A DNA stretch of 64,000 nucleotides from positions 113,917-177,916 of the forward strand of contig JAILLF010000031.1 in the NCBI GenBank assembly GCA_024693365.1. The letters run 5' to 3'. The notes under the pieces are model-generated. The model searched no databases and was not told the DNA's origin. It saw only the letters and a list, made by a program, of their open reading frames with translations. This DNA is from Acetatifactor sp. (GTDB lineage: Bacteria > Bacillota > Clostridia > Lachnospirales > Lachnospiraceae). Within the stretch, counting starts at the first letter, position 1, and each line of letters opens with the position of its first letter. A program made the position numbers and the translations under genes. This document shows, piece by piece, positions 43,978 to 51,603 of the stretch.

Positions 43978-44879
43978 TGCAGGTAAGGCCTACGTACCCG
44001 TTTGTGGATGACGACAATACATATAAAGTTTATCGGGTGGATTTTCATTCCCTGACGGAATTAGAGCTTTACTTAAAGTCGGATCCGCCGGTGAATGAGC
44101 TTGTTTTTCCGTCGCAAAAGAGTCTTTACATGCCGGAGAAATTTGCCGGCGCCCCGCTGGAACAGGCAATTGCGTATTGCCACGGCGGATATGCGGAAGG
44201 TTTTCCTTTGTTCATGCAACTGAAAAAGGATCTGGAGAAGACGAACGTTAAGGCGCAGAACGTGCGAAGATCCGTTCCGGCCATCGTGGGTTCGAGGCCG
44301 AACGTGCCGAACTTTGTGGCGGGAACGCCGAAGACGATGTACCGGTTGGATAAGGCCAAGGAAAAGAAGTTTATTGACGTTTACATCAATTTGGCCTATA
44401 GCGGTGACACAACGGAGAATGAGATCCGTCACCGCGGCATATTGACGCTCAATCTGATCAGTTTGTTTGAACAGCACAGCATTGGCGTGAACCTGTACGC
44501 GTTTGAAGCCAGCAGTCTGTATAATGAGATCTTTATTGCAGACATCCAGCTGAAAAAGCCCGGAGAGGTGCTGAACGTGGGTAAATGCTATTATCCGCTC
44601 TGCGGTAAGGAATTTATCCGGCGGCTTTTGGTCAGGGTAAAGGAATCCATGCCGTTCCATGAAAAATGGGGCGTGGGTTACGGCGGCGTCCTGCCGGAGA
44701 AGCTGGTGAGAAAGTGCTTAAACATTGGAGAAGACAAGATCCTGATCCAGTCACCGCATGAAATCGGGATCCGCGGAAGGGACTTATACAGGGATGCAGA
44801 TGCATTTTTCGAATATTTGCATCTGACGAAAGAGATCAAGGTACCGAAATACTCGGATTATGCGAAGGAGTATAAATGA
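43977..44879 (+). CDS. Putative VWA-like partner of the AAA+ ATPase (DUF7192-like)
   Basis: The 300-residue protein starts at the last base of the ATPase gene and overlaps the next gene by four bases. Its N-terminal part (VDFHSLTELELYLKSDPP ... LEQAIAYCHGGYAEGF) and C-terminal part (KKFIDVYINLAYSGDTTENEIRHRGILTLNLISLFEQHSIGVNLYAFEASS) follow the layout of VWA-like proteins that accompany MoxR/CobS ATPases in phages and mobile regions. The canonical DxSxS metal site appears as NLAYSGD, so metal binding is uncertain. Assignment by pattern and context, not by search. Confidence 0.6.
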   Translation: MQVRPTYPFVDDDNTYKVYRVDFHSLTELELYLKSDPPVNELVFPSQKSLYMPEKFAGAPLEQAIAYCHGGYAEGFPLFMQLKKDLEKTNVKAQNVRRSVPAIVGSRPNVPNFVAGTPKTMYRLDKAKEKKFIDVYINLAYSGDTTENEIRHRGILTLNLISLFEQHSIGVNLYAFEASSLYNEIFIADIQLKKPGEVLNVGKCYYPLCGKEFIRRLLVRVKESMPFHEKWGVGYGGVLPEKLVRKCLNIGEDKILIQSPHEIGIRGRDLYRDADAFFEYLHLTKEIKVPKYSDYAKEYK

Positions 44880-45631
44880 ACGGCATTGACGTAAAGGACG
44901 TATCGTCCATATTAAATTATGGGCTCAGCGTACAACAAAAAATAGCGGACCTGAATAAGGTTTCGGCAGAGATCATGAAACAGAGGGATTTTTCAGAGGT
45001 CTTTGGGTTCTTTGACGAGATTCTTGCCATGGCGAGTGACGCGGACGTACGCACGACGTTACAGATGGAACAGCGGCTGGATGAGATCCGGCGGCGTTTT
45101 TTGGAAATCCGCATCGACCTGTTGAAGGAGGGCAATCTTCTCAAGGAGCTTCGTGAAGTCAACGAGGTTTATCTTTTGGAGATTGATGGAAAGATTCAGG
45201 ATGCAGATGCGTTTTCCAAGACCGGTTTTAAGAAGACGGATCTGGAAAAGGACGCGGGGGATGCCCTGGAGAATACTTTGAAAAAGAGAGCGCAGGAGCT
45301 GAAAACGACTCAGGCCGTAGCGAGAAGCTTTTCACCGCAGCTTAAGCTAGCGGAAGACAACTGTTTTTCGATTGCCGAGAAAATCTGGAACGTGCAAATG
45401 AATCTGATCCCGCTGGTGAGCAACCGCATTTCCATGGATACGGGGCAAAAGACCGTAAACGAGACGAAGATGCTGATACGGAATAGCGTCAAGGAAATGG
45501 AAAAGCTATGTGACGGATGGGAAGACGCCGAAGATGAGCTCACGTTGGCTTTGCAGCCCGGAAACAAACGTGGTAGAATAAGTAATAATGGTTTTACCTC
45601 GCTGTTTACGGCGAGAAATCATACAAAATAA
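44876..45631 (+). CDS. Short TelA-like protein
   Basis: A 251-residue helical protein. The segment NLLKELREVNEVYLLEIDGKI and especially FSPQLKLAEDNCFSIAEKIWNVQMNLIPLVSNRIS resemble the core of TelA/KlaA (toxic anion resistance) proteins, which read ...APQIRLIQ...EKIQ...IPLWKNQ. It lacks the N-terminal part of full-length TelA (~350-400 aa). It overlaps the upstream gene by four bases (ATGA). TelA proteins are found in tellurite and chemical stress operons; the biochemical role is unknown. Confidence 0.6.
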   Translation: MNGIDVKDVSSILNYGLSVQQKIADLNKVSAEIMKQRDFSEVFGFFDEILAMASDADVRTTLQMEQRLDEIRRRFLEIRIDLLKEGNLLKELREVNEVYLLEIDGKIQDADAFSKTGFKKTDLEKDAGDALENTLKKRAQELKTTQAVARSFSPQLKLAEDNCFSIAEKIWNVQMNLIPLVSNRISMDTGQKTVNETKMLIRNSVKEMEKLCDGWEDAEDELTLALQPGNKRGRISNNGFTSLFTARNHTK

Positions 45632-45650
45632 TATTGGGGGAAAACGAAGG

Positions 45651-46952
45651 ATGAAAGATCTGAATCAGTTTACTTGTCCGTGCTGTGGTGCAAAATTGGT
45701 TTATGACGGCGAAAAGGAAATGATGAAATGTCCTTATTGTGAGAATACTTTCTCCATGGAGCAGATTATTGCCGAGGAGAAGGCGAAGGAAGAGATGGCT
45801 GGCGGATCGGACATGAACTGGCAGACTTCCAGTTCTTCCTCCTCCATGATCACGGATGAAGACGGCAAGATCACGGGTTACAGCTGTCCTGATTGCGGCG
45901 CGCAGATGGTGGCTGACGAGAACACGGCAGCTACGGAATGCCCGTACTGCGGCAATTTCTCGATCATTAAGACGTCCTTTGAAGGCATGTATCGTCCGGA
46001 CGTGGTTCTCCCCTTTATTGTTACCAAGGAAAAGGCAAAGAATGCGCTGAACGAGTTCACGAAAGGAAAGGTTCTTTTGCCGGATGCCTTTGTTGACAGA
46101 AACAGGATCGATTCCATCACGGGTCTGTACGTCCCTTTCTGGCTCTATAGCTGTCATGCGGACGGAACGATTTTCTATGAGGGCGTAAAGACGCAGAACT
46201 GGGAAGATGCGCAGTACAAATATGAGAAGAAGGATCATTATCGCATGATCCGCAGCGGCGCAATGGATTTCCAGAGGATTCCGGTGGACGCATCCACGAA
46301 GATGGATGATGCAGTCATGGATTCCATTGAGCCTTTTGACTTGAGCAAGGCAGTGCAATATGACGCGGCATATTTTAGCGGATATCTTGCAGATCGTTAC
46401 GACGTGCAGGAGGTGGACGCAAGGCCCAGGGCAAACGAGCGCGTTGAGAATTCATTCCGCGACAGGCTCCGCCAGGAGGTTTCGGAATATAAGGAGGTCA
46501 AGGCAACTTCCGAAAAGATCAATTTGTCAAATGCCAGGGCGGAATATGCAATGTTGCCCGTCTGGATGATGACGACGGAATATGAGGAAAAGAAATATGT
46601 CTTTGGAATCAACGGTCAGACGGGTAAGCTGGTTGGCGCCCTGCCAATTGACAAGAAGAAGGCCGTGATACAGTTCGTTATCGCGATGGCGATTGCCCTT
46701 GTAGTTGCAAACGTAATCATTGCGATCGGCTTTGAGGGCGGAATCAACATAGTCCGTGAGATCGTAGGAATCCTGATCTCCGGCGTGATCGGAGGCATTC
46801 GCGTTGGAACCTTGGTGAGCGCCATGAATACGGTGCATCAGAAGACTACTGCAAGTGCATATATGGATAAGAATTCCGTAGTACTCGGCAGACGCGAGGA
46901 CAATTTCCTGTACAGCAAGACGGAAAAGCGGGAGAAGCCGAAGCAACAGTAA
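45651..46952 (+). CDS. Double zinc-ribbon protein with C-terminal membrane helices
   Basis: The 433-residue protein begins with two zinc ribbons: FTCPCCGAKL...MKCPYCENTF (residues ~7-35) and YSCPDCGAQM...TECPYCGNFS (~78-105). A ~220-residue alpha/beta region (FEGMYRPDVVLPFIVTKEKAK ... YVPFWLYSC) follows, then two membrane helices (~343-400). It is cytoplasmic apart from the helices. The start at ATG 45651 is behind TGGGGGAAAACGAAGG; the track start overlaps the TelA-like gene. It is probably a membrane dock for the AAA+ module. Related proteins are annotated only as zinc-ribbon or TFIIB-like domain proteins. Confidence 0.78.
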   Translation: MKDLNQFTCPCCGAKLVYDGEKEMMKCPYCENTFSMEQIIAEEKAKEEMAGGSDMNWQTSSSSSSMITDEDGKITGYSCPDCGAQMVADENTAATECPYCGNFSIIKTSFEGMYRPDVVLPFIVTKEKAKNALNEFTKGKVLLPDAFVDRNRIDSITGLYVPFWLYSCHADGTIFYEGVKTQNWEDAQYKYEKKDHYRMIRSGAMDFQRIPVDASTKMDDAVMDSIEPFDLSKAVQYDAAYFSGYLADRYDVQEVDARPRANERVENSFRDRLRQEVSEYKEVKATSEKINLSNARAEYAMLPVWMMTTEYEEKKYVFGINGQTGKLVGALPIDKKKAVIQFVIAMAIALVVANVIIAIGFEGGINIVREIVGILISGVIGGIRVGTLVSAMNTVHQKTTASAYMDKNSVVLGRREDNFLYSKTEKREKPKQQ

Positions 46953-46964
46953 GAGGATTGGAAA

Positions 46965-47609
46965 ATGAGTGGCAAAAACAAGAAGATTTTAGGGTCCGCG
47001 GTGACGGTCCTTTTGGTGCTCCTTCTGTTGTTTATCCGGTCGCCGTTGTTTGACCGGCTGATCGGAGGTGGGAGCGAATCAGACGTTGTCTCGCTTGAGA
47101 CTGCGGAGCCGGACGTTGTTAACCTCGAAACCATGGAGTCTGATGCTACGCCGGAGGAGTTGGCGAAGGCGGTGACGCCAAGGCCGGAGAAGACGGAAAA
47201 GCCGACACCTGAGCCGGCTGCAGCGGTAAAACCGACGGAGAAACCGACGGCTACGCCAAAACCGGAAAAAACGGCAAAACCAACGGCGACGCCGAAGGCA
47301 ACGGTGACCCCGAAGCCTGAGAATACGGCGACGGCAGAAACGGCATTAAAATTTCGAAGCAAGAAATTGTTAGACCAACATTACGAGAAACACGGAAAAG
47401 ACATGGGATTTGCCAACGCTAAGGATTATGAAGCGGCGGCTGCGGCAGTGGTCGCAAATCCGGACGCGCTCCATAAGATTGAAAAGGAAGACGGGGATGA
47501 CATATACTATTTGGAGGAGACCAACGAATTCGTGGTGGTTTCCACGGACGGATACCTGCGGACGTACTTCCTGCCGGACAGCGGCATAAAATACTATAAT
47601 AAGCAATAA
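46965..47609 (+). CDS. Membrane-anchored protein with a C-terminal toxin RNase-like (BECR/colicin D-like) domain
   Basis: Residues ~7-25 form a membrane anchor. Residues ~50-128 are a Pro/Thr/Lys linker with repeated TPKP/EKPT units. The last ~85 residues (SKKLLDQHYEKHGKDMGFANAKDYEAAA ... DDIYYLEETNEFVVVSTDGYLRTYF) match the H.xKHG...F..ExYE......VYY....NEF.VV..DG.IRTYF pattern of C-terminal domains in polymorphic toxins assigned to the BECR/colicin D nuclease fold. A linker-toxin layout behind a membrane anchor suggests an exported or surface-displayed effector. No immunity gene is visible next to it. The function is inferred from pattern only. Confidence 0.62.
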   Translation: MSGKNKKILGSAVTVLLVLLLLFIRSPLFDRLIGGGSESDVVSLETAEPDVVNLETMESDATPEELAKAVTPRPEKTEKPTPEPAAAVKPTEKPTATPKPEKTAKPTATPKATVTPKPENTATAETALKFRSKKLLDQHYEKHGKDMGFANAKDYEAAAAAVVANPDALHKIEKEDGDDIYYLEETNEFVVVSTDGYLRTYFLPDSGIKYYNKQ

Positions 47610-47617
47610 AAGAACAA

Positions 47618-47690
47618 AACGTGTCAAGAGACACGTCCCCATGACACAAAAAAACGTGTCAGGAGACACGTCCCCGTGACACGTTTTTGT
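47618..47690. repeat. Two tandem GTGTCA...TGACAC repeats between convergent genes
   Basis: Copy one is AACGTGTCAAGAGACACGTCCCCATGACAC and copy two, after a run of A, is AACGTGTCAGGAGACACGTCCCCGTGACACGTTTTT. The cores match copy 1 at 324-360 and the ends of the 1420-1692 palindrome. The T-run allows termination of the six-gene operon. Copy two also encodes, on the minus strand, the last residues and stop of yqeG. Confidence 0.9.
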
Positions 47691-48174
47691 GGTAGAAGTG
47701 GAGTACGATGCGCTCAAGGCGGCGCTTTAGTACGATCTGGATCTCTTCCTTGGGATGGATGGGTTTTACGAGATAGGTTTCGATGCCGGCCTTTTTGGCA
47801 CCCCATACGTCCGTGAAGAGCTGATCGCCGACAAAGAGCGTGGTCTTTGGAGTGGAGCCGAGCTTTTGCATGGCGCGGAGGTAACCGGCCTGGCCTGGCT
47901 TCCCGGCTTTGTAGATATAGGTACTGCCAACGGCGTCGCTGAAGGATTTTACGCGGGGCTCCTTATTGTTGGAGAGAAGGAGCGTTCGAAAACCCAGGGA
48001 ATGAAGGGTGGCAAACAAGGCCTTGGCTCTTTCGTCCGCCGGCGCGCCGTGCGGTACCAGCGTATTGTCAACGTCGTAAATAATGGCCCGCTTGCCGTCC
48101 GCATAGTGGGCAGAATAGTCGATGGAATAAGCCGAATCCACTTCGTGATCCGGATAAAAACGTTCCAAAAACAT
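47659..48174 (-). CDS. yqeG: YqeG family HAD IIIA-type phosphatase
   Basis: A cytoplasmic HAD-superfamily phosphatase of 171 residues. Motif I is AIIYDVDNTLVPHG, motif II LLLSNNKE, motif III the lysine in YKAGKPGQAGYLRAM, and motif IV FVGDQLFTDVWGA. In Bacillus and Clostridia YqeG-type enzymes act on phosphatidylglycerophosphate or related phosphate esters. The last residues, KNVSRGRVS, and the stop codon are encoded by the GTGTCA repeat, so the C-terminus is derived from a repeat insertion. GAGG precedes the ATG. Confidence 0.9.
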   Translation of the reverse strand: MFLERFYPDHEVDSAYSIDYSAHYADGKRAIIYDVDNTLVPHGAPADERAKALFATLHSLGFRTLLLSNNKEPRVKSFSDAVGSTYIYKAGKPGQAGYLRAMQKLGSTPKTTLFVGDQLFTDVWGAKKAGIETYLVKPIHPKEEIQIVLKRRLERIVLHFYHKNVSRGRVS

Positions 48175-48226
48175 GGAGAATTCCTCGCTTCTAAAGAAAT
48201 ATTGTAATAATCATAGCAAAAAACAG

Positions 48227-48255
48227 TTGAAATCGCAAGAACAACGTGTTACAAT
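48227..48255 (+). promoter_or_regulatory. Promoter for secG
   Basis: TTGAAA, 17 bases, TACAAT, then 31 bases to the secG start. Confidence 0.78.
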
Positions 48256-48285
48256 AAGACTCGCTTATAGCTTAGGAGGTAAAAA

Positions 48286-48525
48286 ATGGGCGCGATCAGA
48301 ATTATCTTATCAATTTTATATATTTTAGTGAGTGTTGCATTGGTTATTTTGGTTTTGATGCAGGAAGGCAAGGCGCAGGGACTTGGTTCCATCAGCGGCG
48401 CGGCAGAGAGCTACTGGGGCAAGAATAAAGGGCGCTCCATGGAAGGCATGCTCGTTAAGATCACAAAGATTTTGGCGGTCTTCTTCCTGGCGTTGACGGT
48501 GGCGTTAAACCTGAACGTGATTTAA
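48286..48525 (+). CDS. secG: Preprotein translocase subunit SecG
   Basis: The 79-residue protein has two membrane helices (residues ~3-23 and ~56-76) separated by the conserved cytoplasmic loop VLMQEGKAQGLGSISGAAESYWGKNKGRSMEG. It is the small subunit of the SecYEG export channel. TAGGAGGT precedes the ATG. In Firmicutes secG-rnr-smpB-ssrA is a common order and holds here. Confidence 0.95.
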   Translation: MGAIRIILSILYILVSVALVILVLMQEGKAQGLGSISGAAESYWGKNKGRSMEGMLVKITKILAVFFLALTVALNLNVI

Positions 48526-48532
48526 GATCATG

Positions 48533-48562
48533 AAAACACTCTTGCAAAAGGGTGTTTTTTTT
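48533..48562 (+). terminator. Terminator or attenuator between secG and rnr
   Basis: AAAACACTC pairs with GGGTGTTTT around an eight-base loop and is followed by TTTT. It probably gives partial termination before rnr. Confidence 0.75.
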
Positions 48563-48594
48563 CGCGCTTTTTGTAGAAACATGGAGTTTGTAAA

Positions 48595-50601
48595 GTGAGT
48601 AAAATTAAGAATGGTGAATTGCTTACCGGAAAGTTTACCGCACATTTCAAGGGATTTGGATTTGTTACGGTGGAAGGGTATCCGGAAGATTTTTATATTC
48701 CCGCGGATCAGACGGGAAATGCATTTCATGAAGATACGGTGGAGATCCTTCCAGACGCAGGGGCCAAACGAGGCCAAAGGCGCACGGCGAAGGTTGTCCG
48801 GATTGTGAGTCACGGGATCACGCAGCTGATCGGAACTTTTGATCAGGCGAAAAACACGCATTTTGGATTTGTTATTCCGGATGCCGTAAGATTAAACCAG
48901 GACGTTTTTGTTCCGGGGGAGTTTTCCAAAGGGGCAGTCTCAGGGCATAAGGTTGTCGTCCAGATCACGGATTATGGCAGTCGGAATCCCAACTCGGGCT
49001 TTCGGAGTCCGGAGGGGAGGATCACCGAGATTCTGGGGCACGTAAATGATCCAGGCGTAGATATCTTATCGATTGTACGCGGACTTGACATTCCAATGGA
49101 GTTTGAGGAGGCCGTCCTGAATCAGGCCGCCAGAGTGGCAAAACCGGTCTCCGAAGCGGATTGCATGGGAAGAAGAGACCTGCGGGGATTTCGGATGGTC
49201 ACCATCGACGGCGAGGACGCAAAGGACCTTGATGATGCAGTCAGCATATCTTATGACGGAACGTATTATCATTTGGGCGTACACATTGCGGACGTGTCAA
49301 ATTACGTACAGGAGAATTCCGCACTGGATAAGGAAGCAAAGCGCCGCGGAACCAGCGTATACCTGGTGGACCGCGTGATCCCCATGTTGCCCCACGTGCT
49401 CTGTAATGGCATTTGTTCCCTGAATGCCGGGGAAGACAGGCTGGCACTGAGCTGTCTGATGAAGATTAATGAAAAGGGTGAGATCGTGGACCATGAGATC
49501 ACGGAATCCGTGATCAACGTGGACCAGAGAATGAGTTATGCGGTTGTGAAGGAGCTTCTGGCTGACGAGGGAGCCGTTTTAAGGGAAGAATACCGGAAAT
49601 ATGAATACTTGTTAGGGGATTTCCGGCTGATGGAAAAGCTCGCCGGACTGCTTCGCGCAAGGAGGCGTGAGCGCGGCGGCATTGACTTTGACCTGCCGGA
49701 GTGCCAGATTTTACTGGACGGGTCGGGAATGCCTTCCTACGTCGGACCCTATGACAGAAATGAGGCGACCAGGATTATCGAGGATTTCATGCTTGCAGCG
49801 AACGAAACCGTTGCAGAGCATTTTTACTGGATGGAGGTCCCGTTTGTCTATCGCGTGCACGGAGCACCGGAGGAAGAGCGGTTTGCCAGACTCTCCGGCA
49901 TGATCAGTAACATGGGATATTCCTTAAAGACGACGGACCGCTTTGGAAATAAGGTCGGAAGCGGGGAAATTCATCCAAAGGAGATTCAAAAGCTATTGGA
50001 TAAGATCCAGGGAACGCCGGAGGAAGCCATGATCAGCAGAATGGTTCTGCGAAGCATGCAACAGGCAAAGTACAGTGATTATTGCAGCGGGCATTTTGGA
50101 CTTGCTTGCAAGTATTATTGTCATTTCACTTCGCCAATCCGCAGATATCCGGATCTGCAGATCCATCGCATTATCCGCGACCAGCTCCGCGGGAGGCTGA
50201 CGGAAGAAAAAATGGCGCATTATCGCGAACTTCTGCCCGGCGTTGCAGAGCAATCCTCCAAATTGGAGCGGCGGGCTGACGAGGCGGAGCGCGAGGTGGA
50301 TAAGCTAAAGAAAGTACAATATATGTCGCAGAGGCTGGGAGAAGTCTTTGACGGCGTAATCTCCGGGGTTACCGGATGGGGATTGTACGTGGAACTCTTA
50401 AATACCGTTGAGGGCATGATCCACGTGGCAAAGCTTCCGGGAGATTATTATTTCTTTGAGGAAAAATCAGGTGACATGGTGGGAGAGGCGACGGGAAGAC
50501 GGTTCCAGCTTGGAATGCCCGTGAGGGTGATCGCGGATGCCTGCGACGAAGCGGCCAGGACCATTGATTTTTCGCTGTATGAAGGAGAAGAAAATGAGTA
50601 A
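48595..50601 (+). CDS. rnr: Ribonuclease R
   Basis: RNase R is a processive 3'-5' exoribonuclease that degrades structured RNA and helps mature and clear tmRNA substrates. The 668 residues have cold-shock-like OB domains ([21 protein letters not shown]), the RNB catalytic domain ([31 protein letters not shown] with the Asp cluster) and an S1 domain ([27 protein letters not shown]). The start is GTG. It lacks the N-terminal helix-turn-helix of longer orthologues, as is common in Clostridia. Its end overlaps smpB by eight bases. Confidence 0.96.
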   Translation: MSKIKNGELLTGKFTAHFKGFGFVTVEGYPEDFYIPADQTGNAFHEDTVEILPDAGAKRGQRRTAKVVRIVSHGITQLIGTFDQAKNTHFGFVIPDAVRLNQDVFVPGEFSKGAVSGHKVVVQITDYGSRNPNSGFRSPEGRITEILGHVNDPGVDILSIVRGLDIPMEFEEAVLNQAARVAKPVSEADCMGRRDLRGFRMVTIDGEDAKDLDDAVSISYDGTYYHLGVHIADVSNYVQENSALDKEAKRRGTSVYLVDRVIPMLPHVLCNGICSLNAGEDRLALSCLMKINEKGEIVDHEITESVINVDQRMSYAVVKELLADEGAVLREEYRKYEYLLGDFRLMEKLAGLLRARRRERGGIDFDLPECQILLDGSGMPSYVGPYDRNEATRIIEDFMLAANETVAEHFYWMEVPFVYRVHGAPEEERFARLSGMISNMGYSLKTTDRFGNKVGSGEIHPKEIQKLLDKIQGTPEEAMISRMVLRSMQQAKYSDYCSGHFGLACKYYCHFTSPIRRYPDLQIHRIIRDQLRGRLTEEKMAHYRELLPGVAEQSSKLERRADEAEREVDKLKKVQYMSQRLGEVFDGVISGVTGWGLYVELLNTVEGMIHVAKLPGDYYFFEEKSGDMVGEATGRRFQLGMPVRVIADACDEAARTIDFSLYEGEENE

Positions 50602-51067
50602 GAAAGAGCCTAGAAAACTAATCGCAAATAATAAAAAGGCATATCATGACTACTTTATCGATGAGAAATACGAGGCAGGCATAGCATTGCACGGCACGGA
50701 AGTGAAATCCATGCGCCTTGGAAAGTGCAGCATTAAAGAGAGCTTTATACGCATTGAGAACGGAGAGGTTTACGTTTACGGCATGCACGTAAGCCCTTAT
50801 GAAAAGGGAAATCTGTTCAACAAGGATCCGCTCCGCGTAAAGAAGCTACTTTTGCACCGCGCCGAGATTGACAAATTGATGGGACGCATAAAAGAAAAGG
50901 GGTATACCCTGGTGCCTCTGGAAGTATATTTTAATAACGGCAAAGTAAAGGTTGAGATTGGATTGGCGCGAGGCAAGAAACTATACGATAAGCGCGAGAG
51001 CATTGCCAAGAAGGATCAGCTCCGTGAGGCGGAGAAGGAATTCAAGGTAAAAATGAATGGATATTGA
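50594..51067 (+). CDS. smpB: SsrA-binding protein SmpB
   Basis: SmpB binds tmRNA and delivers it to stalled ribosomes for trans-translation. The 157 residues contain [44 protein letters not shown], the OB-fold core and the basic C-terminal tail ([24 protein letters not shown]) that mimics the codon-anticodon. The ATG at 50594 follows GAAGGAG; the track start lies far inside rnr. tmRNA is encoded 70 bases downstream. Confidence 0.97.
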   Translation: MSKKEPRKLIANNKKAYHDYFIDEKYEAGIALHGTEVKSMRLGKCSIKESFIRIENGEVYVYGMHVSPYEKGNLFNKDPLRVKKLLLHRAEIDKLMGRIKEKGYTLVPLEVYFNNGKVKVEIGLARGKKLYDKRESIAKKDQLREAEKEFKVKMNGY

Positions 51068-51092
51068 CGAAAAGCAGAAAAAAAGTTATACT
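51064..51092 (+). promoter_or_regulatory. Promoter for ssrA
   Basis: TTGACG, 17 bases, TATACT, overlapping the smpB stop. Transcription would start near 51099, about 38 bases before the mature 5' end. Confidence 0.82.
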
Positions 51093-51136
51093 AAAATAAG
51101 ATAGAAGAAGTATGCCTATCAAAATTTCATATTCAA

Positions 51137-51516
51137 GGGCTAGTAAAGGTTTCGACAGGGGTCTTGCAGCTGGAGAAGCTATCCGCACGTCATGCGTCAA
51201 ATGACAACCTAAATATAAACGCTGAAGATAATACTCAGTTAGCATTCGCGGCGTAAGCCGTGGATGACGTCGCCCTAGGGCGGCTTGTCCCGCCCATTGC
51301 ACTCACACAGTGGGGCCGGGGCATCATGATTGTGAGAAACGACGCGCGCAAAGCTTTGAACGCGCGGGCGTAACATGAAGCTACCAAGCCTGGCAGATTG
51401 TTCATTTTCTGCCTTGGGAGGGAACGGGGAACTTCGGGTTCCGGAGAAAATGAACTATGATAGTAGAAGGACAGGGAATGGGCTTTTGGACACGGGTTCG
51501 ACTCCCGTCTAGTCCA
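51137..51516 (+). ncRNA. ssrA: Transfer-messenger RNA (tmRNA)
   Basis: The 5' end GGGCTAG pairs with CTAGTCC at the 3' end as acceptor stem, and GGTTTCGACAGGGG and GGGTTCGACTCCCG are the D-like and T-arm signatures. The CCA end is not encoded. The reading frame ending GCATTCGCGGCGTAA gives a tag that finishes ...NAEDNTQLAFAA. The likely tag is SNDNLNINAEDNTQLAFAA (19 residues), though the exact resume codon cannot be fixed by eye. Together with smpB and rnr it forms the ribosome-rescue set. Confidence 0.95.
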
Positions 51517-51519
51517 CTG

Positions 51520-51559
51520 AAGATAAATCCGTGGAGAAAAACCACCATGGATTTATCTT
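51520..51559 (+). other. Long hairpin downstream of ssrA
   Basis: AAGATAAATCC and GGATTTATCTT form an 11-bp perfect stem, extended internally by GTGG/CCAC. A clear T-tract does not follow, so it may be a weak terminator or processing hairpin of the tmRNA precursor. Confidence 0.5.
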
Positions 51560-51603
51560 GATGCTATTCACCAAAGATTCAAAAGAAAGTAGGGGAAAAA
51601 AGA

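Noticed and set aside
40607-47609. Prophage origin of the AAA+/VWA-like operon
   Set aside because: No integrase, structural phage gene, att-like repeat or tRNA target flanks it, and codon context matches the neighbouring housekeeping genes.
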